This document shows, piece by piece, positions 8,415 to 19,043 of a stretch of 64,000 bases of DNA. The translations under genes were made by a program, and so were the position numbers. Position 1 is the first letter of the stretch. Each line of letters starts with the position of its first letter. The DNA comes from Methanoregula sp. UBA154 (GTDB lineage Archaea > Halobacteriota > Methanomicrobia > Methanomicrobiales > Methanospirillaceae). The DNA is taken from assembly GCA_002502245.1 (NCBI GenBank), contig DAPW01000010.1, positions 8,138 to 72,137 on the forward strand, written 5' to 3'. The notes under the pieces were generated by a model, which was given only the letters and a program-made list of their open reading frames with translations, did not search any database and was not told the origin of the DNA.

Positions 8415-10577
8415 CTAAGCCCGGAGAAGGCGGGCATTTATAGAGACGATCACCGTGCTCGCGCTCATCAGGACTGCCCCCATAGCCGGGGTGAGAAGAA
8501 TACCGTAACCGGTGAGAACGCCGGCTGCAAGGGGTATTGCAACGGCGTTGTACCCGGTCGCCTAGACAAGGTTCTGGACCATCTTCGCATAGGTCCGTTT
8601 TGAGAGCACGACGATACCGGCAACATCGCGGGGATCACTCCGGACAAGCACGATGTCTGCGCTCTCCACCGCAACATCGGTACCAGCGCCAATCGCTATG
8701 CCGACATCCGCCTGCACAAGCGCCGGCGCATCGTTGATCCCGTCACCCACCATCGCCACGGTATAGCGTTCCTGGATCTCTTTTATCTTTTCCGCTTTCT
8801 CGTGGGGGAGGACTTCAGCAAAATACTCATCAAGCCCGGTCTCCTCTGCCACCCACTGCGCCACGAAGCGGTTATCCCCGGTCAGCATCATGCACCGGAT
8901 GCCCATTGACTTCAGCCGGGCGATCGCTTCTATGGATTCCTTCCGGATGATATCAGCAAGGGCAAGGACTCCGAGCGGTTGTTCCTCCTGGAGCAGGAAG
9001 ACAACGGTCTTTCCCTGCCGGCTCAGGGTTTCGACCCGCGGGTCCGTCATCGCGATATGGTTCTCCTGTAAGTATCCCGGGCTGACCAGCTTCAGGTTTC
9101 GCCCTCCAACCGATGCACCGATACCTTTACCGGGGATTGCCTGGAAGTTTTCTGTCGCGGGAGGCATGATCCGGCGGTCTGCCGCGGCCTTCGCGATGCC
9201 CCGGGCGATAGGATGTTCTGAGTGTGCCTCGAGCGCTGCTGCCATCCGGAGTACTTCGGGTTCTGTGAGCTGCCCGAGCGGGAGGATATCCGTTACCCCG
9301 AAACTTCCCTCGGTCAGGGTACCGGTCTTGTCAAAGACAATGGCCTGGATATCCCGTGCCCGTTCAAAGGCCTGCCGGTCCCGGATGAGCAGGCCGGAGC
9401 GGGCTGCAAGGGACGTCGACACCGCAACAACGAGAGGCACTGCAAGCCCGAGCGCGTGAGGACACGCGATCACCATCACGGTCGCAGCCCGTTCGATCGC
9501 AAACCCCGCTCCCTGTCCGAGCAGGAGCCACCCGGCAAATGTTATGGCACCAACGCCGAGCGCAATGATGACGAGGTAGAAGGCTGCGCGGTTGGCAAGA
9601 TCCTGTGCCCGGGATTTGCTCTCCTGTGCCTGCCGGACCAGGGTAATAACCTGGTTCAGGTAGGTCTCCTGCCCGGTTTTGTTCACCTCTGCAACAACCG
9701 ATCCTTCCCCGTTGATCGCCCCCCCGATCACCGTGTCGCCGGGATGCTTTGATACCGGTTTTGATTCCCCGGTCAGCAGCGATTCGTTCATGGTGCTCGC
9801 TCCGTCAGTGACGATCCCGTCAACCGGAACCTTCTCGCCGGGTTTGACAAGAACGCGGTCACCCGGCCGCAGCGCAGAAACCTTTACTGTTACGGTTTCA
9901 TGATCCCTGAGCAGGTGCGCGTCCTGCGGCATGATCTTCACCAGTTCCTCGAGCGCCCGGGAGGCACCGAGGACCGACTTCATCTCGATCCAGTGGCCGA
10001 GGAGCATGATATCGATGAGCGTTGCCAGTTCCCAGAAAAATGCCTCGCCCATCAGGCCGAACACGACCGCAGCGCTGTAGAAATAGGCGACACTGATCGC
10101 GACCGCGATGAGCGTCATCATGCCCGGCATGCGGGCCCGTAACTCCTTAACGATCCCTTTGAGGAACGGGTATCCTCCGTAAAAATAGACGAAGGTAGCG
10201 AGGGCGAGCTGAACGTACATCGAGCCGGGGAAATCAAACCGGTAGCCCAGGAACGACTGGATGACCGGCGAGAGGAAGAGGATAGGTATCGTAACGATCG
10301 TTGAGATAATAAACCGTTTCCGGAAATCTTCCATGTCGTGGGCGTGAGCGCCCGTTCCCGTACGGTGCTGCCCGGAGTCCCCGCCCGGATGCTCGTGCCG
10401 GCCGTGCCCGTTTCCCTCAGACAGGGCATGGTCTTCCCGCGGATGGTGCATGGCATCATCTTTTTCCGGATGGTCCGTGACATGCTCCTTTCCCGGATAA
10501 TTTATGGGTTCATCTGTTTCCGAACGGTTTATGGCATGCTCGTTCCCCGGATGGTTCATGGCATGGTCTTCTTTCAT
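8415..10577 (-). pseudogene. copB: CopB-type heavy-metal P1B-ATPase interrupted by an in-frame TAG
   Basis: The frame encodes a P-type ATPase of about 720 residues. It has a His-rich N-terminus (1-80, repeated H-P-x-x-x-H-A words), membrane segments, the TGES actuator motif (269-272), the metal site CPH (372-374) and the phosphorylation loop DKTGT (416-420). CPH rather than CPC points to the CopB group, which exports copper or silver. At 8562-8564 the frame meets TAG, but family similarity continues on the other side (A-T-G-Y-N-A-V-A-I-P-L-A-A-G) to a proper stop at 8415-8417. Homologues carry Trp before ATGYN, so TGG to TAG is the simplest change. If TAG terminates, the last two membrane helices are lost. 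A palindrome at 10645 may be its operator. Confidence 0.85.
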
Positions 10578-10644
10578 GATTGCGCTCCCGGATCAGGGAT
10601 CGTTCTGTCCGGATGTGATCGGAAAAGAGCATCAGATCGGGATA

Positions 10645-10660
10645 AATGTTTGCGAACATT
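10645..10660. promoter_or_regulatory. Perfect palindrome upstream of the copper ATPase gene
   Basis: AATGTT-TGCG-AACATT lies 68 bp before the ATPase start and overlaps a minus-strand TATA-like ACATTTATC. A metal-responsive repressor site is a reasonable guess; no regulator gene is adjacent. Confidence 0.4.
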
Positions 10661-10852
10661 CCAAAATCCGATACAAAAGTGTAAAGAAAACTGCACGCCG
10701 CCCGACAGGCTTCTGGAACGGGCAATTTTCACAAGGGCGGTCAGGAGCGATGGTTCCCGGGGCAGGCAGTGGATCCGTTGTCTGTTCAACGTCTTTTTAA
10801 CGTTACCTCCATTGCCCGCCATGAGCCTGCCGGGCGTTGGCAACGTGGCGAA

Positions 10853-10861
10853 CTATAAATA
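10853..10861 (+). promoter_or_regulatory. TATA box of the first b561-like gene
   Basis: CTATAAATA lies about 50 nt before the start codon. The same box with similar flanks precedes the paralogous gene at 11560, so gene and promoter were duplicated together. Confidence 0.6.
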
Positions 10862-10911
10862 TGATCGGGAGCGTGTATTTCACAAATTAACCAGTACCCA
10901 GGGAGGTTTTT

Positions 10912-11427
10912 TTGAAAACGGACCCGCCCATTACGCAGCCGGAACGATGGCCGGACCTGCCGGTTATCCTGCTGATCGGTGCTCTTCTCATTGCCGGAGG
11001 AGCGGTTGCACTTACCTTCGGAACAGCACGCTGGATCGGGCATGCGGTGACCGCGTTCACCGGCCTTGCCCTGATGACCACGGTCATCCTCACCGGTGCG
11101 GTGACGAAAGGCCGTATCCGGACAAAACGCATCCCCCATGTCTTCCGCTTCCACCGGATGGCCAGTATCGGCTTCGGCCTCTTTGTGATCGGGACTTTTG
11201 CGCTCGGGCTTCTCACCACCGGGCAGGGCGGCGGACCGCCCCTCACGTCCGGGCACGGGATCATCGGGCTGATCCTGGTCCTGCTGGTGACCATCCAGGT
11301 GATACCCAGCCTCGTGGTAAAAAAGCGGATTGGGATCCAGACGCTCCACCGGCTCACGGGATACACCATTGTTCCCGTGTTTCTCCTTCAGGTGATCGCC
11401 GGCCTTCTTACCGCCGGCATTCTCTGA
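10912..11427 (+). CDS. Cytochrome b561-like four-helix membrane protein (paralog 1)
   Basis: The 171-residue protein has four predicted membrane helices with histidines at helix ends (G-H-A-V-T-A-F-T-G, F-H-R-M-A-S-I-G, G-H-G-I-I-G-L, L-H-R-L-T-G-Y). This is the arrangement expected for bis-heme b561-type or ferric-reductase-like membrane proteins, so transmembrane electron transfer is plausible but unproven. The start is TTG at 10912, chosen because a clean GGGAGG lies five bases upstream. The gene is followed after about 130 bp by a close paralog with the same order of helices. Confidence 0.65.
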   Translation: MKTDPPITQPERWPDLPVILLIGALLIAGGAVALTFGTARWIGHAVTAFTGLALMTTVILTGAVTKGRIRTKRIPHVFRFHRMASIGFGLFVIGTFALGLLTTGQGGGPPLTSGHGIIGLILVLLVTIQVIPSLVVKKRIGIQTLHRLTGYTIVPVFLLQVIAGLLTAGIL

Positions 11428-11506
11428 AGGGGCTCCATCGCGTGGCAGGAGGATCTTCCGGTATTCCGGTGAACCGCGGTGCTGCATACCGTGGCACCAT
11501 GCCGAG

Positions 11507-11515
11507 CTATAAATA
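11507..11515 (+). promoter_or_regulatory. TATA box of the second b561-like gene
   Basis: CTATAAATA about 45 nt upstream of the ATG, matching the box of the first paralog. Confidence 0.6.
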
Positions 11516-11559
11516 ACACCGGCCGCTGTATTCCATTAACAAGGACAGGTGTTTTTCTT

Positions 11560-12069
11560 ATGGCGGAACCGGGGATGGAAACGGAGCGATGGCCGGACCT
11601 GCCGGTCATCCTGCTGATCGGTGCTTTTCTCGTTGCAGCCGGAGCGGTTGCCCTTACGTATGGGACAACCCGGTGGATCGGGCATGCAGTCACCGCTTTT
11701 ACCGGCCTTGCCCTGATGATCGCGGCTGTCCTGAGCGGCGCGGTGCAGAAAGGGCGTATCCGGCGTATCCATATCCGCAATGCCTACCGCTTCCACCGGA
11801 TGGCGAGCATTGGCTTCAGCCTCTTTGTCATCGGCGCCTATCTGCTCGGGATCCTGACCACCCTGAAGTTTGGCGGGCAGCTCGTCAAGTACCCGCACGG
11901 GGTTGTCGGGCTGATCCTCGTCCTGATGGCAGTTGTCCAGCTTGTGCCGAGTCTCCTGGTAAAAAAGCGGGCCGGGATCCAGACGCTCCACCGCTTCATC
12001 GGGTATGCGCTTGTTCCCGCGTTCATCCTCGAGCTGATCATCGGTCTTTTCCGGGCACGGATTCTCTGA
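11560..12069 (+). CDS. Cytochrome b561-like four-helix membrane protein (paralog 2)
   Basis: The 169-residue protein is a tandem duplicate of the gene before it. Both begin with E-R-W-P-D-L-P-V-I-L-L-I-G-A and share the four helices and the helix-end histidines. The ATG at 11560 was chosen over the longer open frame because the shared N-terminus starts there. The carboxyl ends also match (G-L-x-x-A-x-I-L). It is transcribed from its own TATA box and ends convergent to the acr3 gene. Function is inferred only from the helix and histidine pattern. Confidence 0.65.
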   Translation: MAEPGMETERWPDLPVILLIGAFLVAAGAVALTYGTTRWIGHAVTAFTGLALMIAAVLSGAVQKGRIRRIHIRNAYRFHRMASIGFSLFVIGAYLLGILTTLKFGGQLVKYPHGVVGLILVLMAVVQLVPSLLVKKRAGIQTLHRFIGYALVPAFILELIIGLFRARIL

Positions 12070-12109
12070 AACGGCGCGACATAACCGGATCGCCGCTGCC
12101 CCGTGGATC

Positions 12110-13213
<1,104 letters not shown>

Positions 13214-13354
13214 AGGTCCTTCACCCCGGATTGCGGGAGTTGGTCGGTCAACCGGGCCCCCTGCCCGTATCCGGCGCAGCCATCCCTCCGCTCATCCTCC
13301 GTTTTCATCTCCTCCTTGTAACCTCATGCTGAATACGGCTCACACGGATCCCCT

Positions 13355-13798
13355 TCACAGGATTCTCTCGAGGATATCGACGGCATCCCGCACGTATGCC
13401 GGGCATGTTGTCCTGAACAGGTTCGATCCGGCTGCCGCGTCATACCCGTCCTGATCGTTCAGGTTGTACCCGAGCAGTTCCGTGCAGTTGACCGAACCAT
13501 TCTTATCCGTAAATTCCTCGATGAACCGGCGCGTGAGTGCGCGTGTTTTCGTGGTTGCGGCCTCATCCCCGGGGTCTGCCTTCCCGTACCTGAGGCCGAT
13601 CACCATGATGGCGCCGGAGACTGCACCGCAGATATTCCCGGTCCGGGAAATCCCCGCACCGAACCCGCAGGCGATCTTCCGTGCAGTTTTTTCATCAAGT
13701 CCCAGATCACTGGCAAATGCTGAGAAGACCGATGAAGAGCATGTAATCCCGTTATGAAAAGTTGCCAGCGCAGCATCCGGTTTCTTCATGGGAACCAT
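13355..13798 (-). CDS. C_GCAxxG_C_C family redox-type protein
   Basis: About 147 residues from the ATG at 13798. The signature appears as C-S-S-S-V-F, then a C-G-F-G-A-G-I-S-R-T-G-N-I-C-G-A segment, and a late T-C-P-A-Y-V-R-D-A. This matches the C_GCAxxG_C_C family, whose members sit near redox and metal-resistance genes; their chemistry is unknown. The longer open frame (to 13855) adds a basic, poorly conserved leader, so 13798 or 13789 is preferred. It precedes acr3 in the same direction, which suggests a thiol or metalloid role (inference). Confidence 0.75.
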   Translation of the reverse strand: MVPMKKPDAALATFHNGITCSSSVFSAFASDLGLDEKTARKIACGFGAGISRTGNICGAVSGAIMVIGLRYGKADPGDEAATTKTRALTRRFIEEFTDKNGSVNCTELLGYNLNDQDGYDAAAGSNLFRTTCPAYVRDAVDILERIL

Positions 13799-13964
13799 CC
13801 CCGGTCGTGTCCTTCTGGAGGTGTACATTGAAATGATCCTGGCATTTGGGTTCACACCCGATCCTCTGTATTTTTTCCGCTCGTCTGCGAACGGCCTGCC
13901 CCGTGCACTGACCGCAGGAACACCAGGCCGGCCGGGTTCTGTCCTTTACCCTATCTCTCTTGTT

Positions 13965-13985
13965 ATTTCAAATTATATTGAATTT
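13965..13985. promoter_or_regulatory. AT-rich inverted repeat upstream of the acr3 operon
   Basis: ATTTCAA-ATTATA-TTGAATT is a near-perfect inverted repeat. It resembles the AT-rich sites at 40185, 40813, 43292 and 44306, all at arsenic-type genes, so it may be a site for the same ArsR-type repressor. It lies about 170 bp from the nearest start, so the link is an inference. The rest of 13856-14239 holds only AT-rich promoter-like sequence. Confidence 0.35.
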
Positions 13986-14239
13986 TGGGTCTGGATCCGG
14001 GCGTTCACACGCCGCTTCATCCGTGACATCTCCGGTGTATGACGGTATAACCGGATATGCCGGTAAAATGTGAAGAGGACCATGGGGATCACGGTCCTCC
14101 GGTTTTCAGATACCTCTATGATTTTAATAGTAGGGCATCAACTACAAGGTAAACGGATATTCCCGAAAGAACGAACGTCATCCCGTTCACGCGTGAAAAA
14201 GGGCATGCCATCCACATACATGCAGGCCAGGGGATTTTT

Positions 14240-14851
14240 ATGGCAGAAGAGATCAGGGACCTGATCGAAAAAATTAACCAGGAGGGAATCCAGGCTGCGG
14301 AGGAGAAAGCCCGGACTATCGAAGCAGCGGCACAGCAGAGAGCCGATGAGATCCTGCGTGCGGCAAAGCGTGAAGCTGAGGAGATGGTTGCTGCTGCAAA
14401 CGAGAGGATCCGCCGTGAGGACGAGAAGGAGAAGATCCTGCTTGCCCAGGCGGGGAGGGACCTGCTCCTGTCCCTGAGAAAAGAGATCAATACCCTGCTT
14501 TTGCGTATCGCGGTCACAGAAGTCCGGGAGGTCCTGAGCCCCGAGGCGCTGTTCAGACTCATCGCAGAAGCGGTCAGGAACTATAGCGGGGGGGAGAAGA
14601 GCGATATCACCGTTTTTTTGAATGACAGGGACCGGGAGATCCTGGAAACCCATTTTTTAACCCGGCTCCGCGAGGAAACGAAGAAGAATATCCTCCTGCA
14701 GTCTTCTGATGACATTTCCGGTGGTTTCAACATCAGTTTTGATGAAGGAAGATCGTGTTATGATTTTACCGACAAAGCCCTGGCAGACTATATCGGCACA
14801 CACCTCAAGCCAAAGCTGAACCGGATATTAGCCGACGCGCTCAAGGAATGA
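14240..14851 (+). CDS. atpE: V-type ATPase subunit E
   Basis: The 203-residue protein is an almost continuous charged coiled coil over residues 1-95 (A-E-E-K-A-R-T-I-E-A-A-A-Q-Q-R-A-D-E-I-L), followed by a globular C-terminus ending L-K-P-K-L-N-R-I-L-A-D. This is the peripheral-stalk subunit E layout and length. It starts the seven-gene operon E-DUF2764-A-B-D-I-K, in which most genes touch or overlap. This order is that of spirochaete and chlamydial V-ATPases, not the H-I-K-E-C-F-A-B-D order of methanogen A-type ATP synthases. Confidence 0.85.
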   Translation: MAEEIRDLIEKINQEGIQAAEEKARTIEAAAQQRADEILRAAKREAEEMVAAANERIRREDEKEKILLAQAGRDLLLSLRKEINTLLLRIAVTEVREVLSPEALFRLIAEAVRNYSGGEKSDITVFLNDRDREILETHFLTRLREETKKNILLQSSDDISGGFNISFDEGRSCYDFTDKALADYIGTHLKPKLNRILADALKE

Positions 14852-14857
14852 GATGAC

Positions 14858-15388
14858 ATGGCAGATTTTTATCCCTACCTGGTTGCAAGCCTGCCGATGC
14901 TGCAGTTCCCGATGAAACCGCCCTTCTCATCTGAACGGTTTCTTGAGGTATGCTGTCCCCTGATTCCGGAAAAAGACTGCCAGGTGTTACGAACCCTGCC
15001 GCAACCTGGAGACTATGGTGAAAACAGCTCACGGGTCCCGGTAATCCGGCAATGGATCGAATTCAATGTTGCGCTCAGAAACGAGCTGGTGAAGGTACGG
15101 GCCGCAAAAAGGCACCTTGAGCCGGGACCGTTCCTGCGGCCGGGGGGGTCCAGTGGCTCTTTCTTTACCCCTGCCGGGGTGGGAGCTCAATTGACCGCTT
15201 CTCTTCTGGACACGGAGAAGGCAATCGATGAAACACGCTGGAAGCTCCTGGATGCGCTCGCAACCGGCCATTATTTCGAGCTGGAATTTTTGATCATCTA
15301 TGCCTTGAAATTGCGGATCCTTGAGCGCTGGGAAAACATACAGCATGCGAACGGGCCTGTCCTCCTTGCAGAGGCCCTGCAGCGATAG
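14858..15388 (+). CDS. DUF2764 family, V-type ATPase-associated protein
   Basis: The 176 residues match the DUF2764 pattern: a Y-P-Y-L-V-A-S-L-P-M-L start, C-C-P-L-I-P-E-K-D near 35, and an E-x-x-x-D-x-x-R-W-K-L-L-D segment near 130. These genes occur between subunits E and A in spirochaete-type V-ATPase operons, where no standard subunit C gene exists. It is therefore likely a stalk component standing in for subunit C (inference from context). It begins six bases after subunit E stops. Confidence 0.8.
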   Translation: MADFYPYLVASLPMLQFPMKPPFSSERFLEVCCPLIPEKDCQVLRTLPQPGDYGENSSRVPVIRQWIEFNVALRNELVKVRAAKRHLEPGPFLRPGGSSGSFFTPAGVGAQLTASLLDTEKAIDETRWKLLDALATGHYFELEFLIIYALKLRILERWENIQHANGPVLLAEALQR

Positions 15389-15399
15389 CGGGAGTATCC

Positions 15400-17136
15400 A
15401 TGACAGCACCACGAACCGGCCAGATCACAAAGGTCAGCGGCAACATGGTGACCGTCCGGTTCGATTCCGCGGTCATGCAGAATGAGGTTGCGTATATCCT
15501 GCACGAAAAAGAGCGTCTCAAATCGGAGATCATCCGGGTCCACGGCAACCTAGCAGAGATGCAGGTCTATGAGACCACCGGGGGGTTAAAGATCGGTGAA
15601 GCAGTAGAGTTTACCGGTGAGCTCCTCTCGGCTGAGCTGGGGCCGGGGATGCTTGGCCAGATATTTGACGGCCTCCAGAACCCGCTGCCGGAGATTGCAG
15701 AAGAGTGCGGCTTTTTTTTGCAGCGCGGGGTGTACAAAAGGGCACTCTCCGAGAGCCGGACCTGGGACTTTACCCCGCTGGTACAACCCGGTGACCGGGT
15801 GCGTGCCGGGGATAAGATCGGTTATGTGGTGGAAAATATATTCCGGCACTATTGCATGGTCCCCTTCCCGCTGCGGGGGAATTTCGAGGTGGTTTCGGTT
15901 GAACCTGCCGGCACGTTCACGATACGCGAGGCTGTGGCCCGGATCCGGGATGCCGACAACCGGATCGTTCCGGTGTATTTAACCCAGAACTGGCCGGTGA
16001 AAATTCCCATCCGGGCATATGCCGAAAAACTGAAACCCGGTGAACCGCTGGTCACCAGGATGCGGCTGATCGATTCGCTCTTTCCCGTGGCCCGGGGCGG
16101 GACGTACTGTATTCCCGGTCCCTTCGGGGCGGGAAAGACCGTGCTCCAGCAGTTGATCAGCCGGCACAGCGAAGTGGATGTGGTTGTTATTGCCGCCTGC
16201 GGCGAGCGTGCGGGGGAAGTTGTCGAGACCCTGAAGACATTTCCCGCCATACGGGACCCCCGGACCGGCCGGCCGCTGAGCGACCGAACCGTGATCATCT
16301 GTAATACCAGTTCCATGCCGGTTGCAGCACGGGAATCAAGTGTCTACACGGCGGTAACCATCGCCGAATACTACCGCCAGCAGGGTCTTCACGTCCTCCT
16401 GCTTGCGGATTCCACCTCCCGCTGGGCACAGGCAATGCGGGAGATGTCCGGGCGGCTCGAGGAGATCCCCGGCGAAGAGGCATTCCCGGCGTACCTGGAA
16501 TCGCGTATTGCCTCGTTCTACGAACGGGCGGGCATGGTGCGGTTATATGATGGTTCCACCGCTTCCGTTACGATCGGGGGAACCGTGAGCCCGGCCGGGG
16601 GCAACTTTGATGAGCCGGTGACCCAGGCAACACTGAAGGTGGTTGGTGCGTTTCACGGGCTCTCCCGGAGTCTTTCCGATGCCCGCCGGTACCCCGCAAT
16701 CGACCCGCTGATCAGCTGGAGCAAGTACCCGAGTATTATTCCCGGGATACAGAAAGAGCGGGGCCACGCTATCCTGCGCAAAGGGTTTGACGTGGCGCAG
16801 ATGATGAAAGTTGTCGGGGAGGAAGGGACGGCGCTTGCCGATTACGTGGATTACCTGAAAGCCGAATTTTTTGATTTTGTCTACCTGCAGCAGAATGCCT
16901 TTGACCCCGTTGATGAAGCGACCATAAAGGAACGGCAGATCTATGTCTTTGATGTCATCTTCCGCATCCTGGAATCGGAACTGCCATTCCGGGACAAGGA
17001 TGCTGCCCGCCATGGTTTCCAGCAGCTGAGACAGCTCTTCAAAGGCTGGAACTCTGCACCGTGGAAGAGCAAAGAGTTTGAAACCGCCGAGAACGAGATC
17101 CGGGTTTTCCTGCTCGAACAGTCAGGAACGGGATAG
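15400..17136 (+). CDS. atpA: V-type ATPase catalytic subunit A
   Basis: 578 residues, the standard size. The Walker A motif GPFGAGKT is at residues 240-247, the nucleotide-domain stretch L-L-L-A-D-S-T-S-R-W-A-Q-A is near 330, and the A-type-specific non-homologous insert lies in between 100 and 200. It binds and hydrolyses (or makes) ATP in the A3B3 head. It follows DUF2764 after 11 bp and ends one base before atpB. A standard A subunit in an unusual operon supports a complete second ATPase acquired by transfer. Confidence 0.95.
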   Translation: MTAPRTGQITKVSGNMVTVRFDSAVMQNEVAYILHEKERLKSEIIRVHGNLAEMQVYETTGGLKIGEAVEFTGELLSAELGPGMLGQIFDGLQNPLPEIAEECGFFLQRGVYKRALSESRTWDFTPLVQPGDRVRAGDKIGYVVENIFRHYCMVPFPLRGNFEVVSVEPAGTFTIREAVARIRDADNRIVPVYLTQNWPVKIPIRAYAEKLKPGEPLVTRMRLIDSLFPVARGGTYCIPGPFGAGKTVLQQLISRHSEVDVVVIAACGERAGEVVETLKTFPAIRDPRTGRPLSDRTVIICNTSSMPVAARESSVYTAVTIAEYYRQQGLHVLLLADSTSRWAQAMREMSGRLEEIPGEEAFPAYLESRIASFYERAGMVRLYDGSTASVTIGGTVSPAGGNFDEPVTQATLKVVGAFHGLSRSLSDARRYPAIDPLISWSKYPSIIPGIQKERGHAILRKGFDVAQMMKVVGEEGTALADYVDYLKAEFFDFVYLQQNAFDPVDEATIKERQIYVFDVIFRILESELPFRDKDAARHGFQQLRQLFKGWNSAPWKSKEFETAENEIRVFLLEQSGTG

Positions 17137-17137
17137 T

Positions 17138-18457
17138 ATGCAGAAATTCTACACCCACATCAGCCAGATCACGGGGGACGTTATCGTGGTCGAGGCGGAC
17201 GGCGTTGGCAACACCGAGCTTGCGGAGGTGATCACCCGGCAGGGAACGTCCCTTGCGCAGGTCATCCGCCTGGACGGCAAAAAGGTATACCTGCAGGTCT
17301 TTGCCGGCAGCCGCGGCATCTCCACGGGGGACAAGGTACGGTTCCTGGGTCATCCGATGCGCATCTCCACCGGCGCCCTGCTGCTGGGACGCATTTTCAA
17401 CGGGAGCGGCAGGCCGCTCGACAACGGGCCGGACCTTGCTGAAAACCTCGTCGATATCGGCGGGCCGTCCATGAACCCGGTAAAACGGGTCATACCGAAC
17501 CGGATGATCCGGACCGGCATACCCATGATCGATGTCTTCAACTCCCTGGTGGAATCCCAGAAACTCCCCATCTTCTCCGTTGCCGGCGAGCCGTACAATG
17601 AACTGCTGGCACGGATCGCGATCCAGGTGGAGGTCGACATCATCATTCTCGGCGGCATGGGGATGAAACATGATGATTACCTCCTCTTCCGGGACACGCT
17701 GGAAGAACACAGCGCCCTTTCCCGTTCGATCGTGTTCATGCATACCGCGGCCGATCCGGTGGTGGAGTGCCTGCTCGTCCCGGACCTCTGTCTTGCGGTG
17801 GCAGAGAACTTCGCCCTGGAAGGAAAACGGGTCCTTGTCCTCCTGACCGACATGAGCAATTTCTGCGATGCCCTGCGCGAGATGGCCATCACCATGCAGC
17901 AGATCCCCTCCAACCGGGGATACCCGGGCGATCTGTACAGTCAGCTGGCAGCCCGCTATGAAAAGGCCGTTGATTTTGAATCTGCCGGTTCCATTACGAT
18001 CCTCTCCGTGACAACAATGCCCGGTGATGACGTGACCCATCCCATCCCGGACAACACCGGCTATATCACCGAGGGGCAGTTCTACTTAAAGAACGGGGCG
18101 ATCGAGCCCTTCGGTTCTTTGAGCCGCCTGAAGCAGCAGGTGAACGGAATGACCCGGGACGACCACCGGATGATCATGGACCGGATGATCCAGCTCTATG
18201 CCGATTACCGCGAGACGCAGGAGAAGCAGGCAATGGGATTCCAGATGAGTGCGTGGGACGTTAAACTCCTGAAATACGGGAAACTCTTCGAGGATAAGAT
18301 GATGTCGCTCCTGGTCAACATCCCGCTCGAGAACGCACTTGACCTTGGCTGGGAGATCCTGCACGAGTGTTTCTCTCCCGAGGAGACAGGGATCCGTAAG
18401 TCGATGATAGAAAAGTACTGGCCTCACATGTATGAACGTAAAACGTACGCAAGGTGA
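17138..18457 (+). CDS. atpB: V-type ATPase subunit B
   Basis: 439 residues, homologous to subunit A but lacking a Walker A lysine loop, as expected for the non-catalytic B subunit. Motifs include Y-N-E-L-L-A-R-I-A-I-Q-V, V-L-L-T-D-M-S-N-F-C-D-A-L-R-E and P-S-N-R-G-Y-P-G-D-L-Y-S. The ATG at 17138 was chosen because it gives the usual M-Q-K-F-Y-T-x-I-S start and lies one base after the stop of atpA. The 3' end overlaps atpD by 26 bp, which suggests translational coupling. Confidence 0.95.
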   Translation: MQKFYTHISQITGDVIVVEADGVGNTELAEVITRQGTSLAQVIRLDGKKVYLQVFAGSRGISTGDKVRFLGHPMRISTGALLLGRIFNGSGRPLDNGPDLAENLVDIGGPSMNPVKRVIPNRMIRTGIPMIDVFNSLVESQKLPIFSVAGEPYNELLARIAIQVEVDIIILGGMGMKHDDYLLFRDTLEEHSALSRSIVFMHTAADPVVECLLVPDLCLAVAENFALEGKRVLVLLTDMSNFCDALREMAITMQQIPSNRGYPGDLYSQLAARYEKAVDFESAGSITILSVTTMPGDDVTHPIPDNTGYITEGQFYLKNGAIEPFGSLSRLKQQVNGMTRDDHRMIMDRMIQLYADYRETQEKQAMGFQMSAWDVKLLKYGKLFEDKMMSLLVNIPLENALDLGWEILHECFSPEETGIRKSMIEKYWPHMYERKTYAR

Positions 18458-19043
18458 ACTGAAGAGACAGCGGGATGCGCTCCGGCAGTACGAGCGGTAC
18501 CTGCCCACGCTCCAGCTGAAAAAGCAGCAGCTGCAGCTGGAGATCTCACACCAGCAGAGAACCCGGGCAGAGCGGGGGGACGCCCTCCACGAGCAGCAGC
18601 GGTCGGCGGCCGGCTGGCTGGGGCTCCTCGCAGAAGCACCGGAGATCCGGCAATGGCTTGCTGTGGAAGAGATCCGCACCGGCAAAAAAAATATTGCCGG
18701 GATAGAAGTCCCGGTTTTTGAACGCGTGGATTTTGTGCCGGCAGCCTACGACCTGTTCTTAACACCCCTCTGGGTGGATGCGGGGCTTGACGCGCTGCGG
18801 GAGATGGTATCCGTACAGGAAGAGATCCGTGTCATCGACCAGGGGATCGCCGTGCTGAGCAAGGAACTGCGTGTCACCTCGCAGCGCGTCAACCTCTTCG
18901 AGAAGATCAAGATCCCCGGGACACAGGAGGCGATCCGGCTGATACGGATCTCCCTCGGCGACCAGATGACCAATGCGATCGGCCGGAGCAAGATCGCCAA
19001 GAAGAAGATCGAGGAAGCCGAGCTTGAGGAGGCCCTGGTATGA
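18432..19043 (+). CDS. atpD: V-type ATPase subunit D (central stalk)
   Basis: 203 residues, mostly two long helices flanking a short central domain, as in the rotor shaft subunit D. It begins M-N-V-K-R-T-Q-G-E-L-K-R-Q-R-D and closes with the R-V-N-L-F-E-K-I-x-I-P-G family motif near residue 155. It overlaps atpB by 26 bp and atpI by 4 bp (ATGA). No subunit F gene follows, as in spirochaete-type operons. Confidence 0.92.
   Translation: MNVKRTQGELKRQRDALRQYERYLPTLQLKKQQLQLEISHQQRTRAERGDALHEQQRSAAGWLGLLAEAPEIRQWLAVEEIRTGKKNIAGIEVPVFERVDFVPAAYDLFLTPLWVDAGLDALREMVSVQEEIRVIDQGIAVLSKELRVTSQRVNLFEKIKIPGTQEAIRLIRISLGDQMTNAIGRSKIAKKKIEEAELEEALV

Noticed and set aside
8334..8444. 36-residue ORF starting M-K-L-D-E-N-Q-L-V-G-V-G-F
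   Set aside because: No ribosome site, no family pattern, and it overlaps the end of the ATPase frame on the other strand.
8562..8564. Pyrrolysine codon in the copper ATPase
   Set aside because: The site replaces a conserved Trp, TAG is a common stop in neighbouring genes, and no pyl gene or methylamine methyltransferase is seen.
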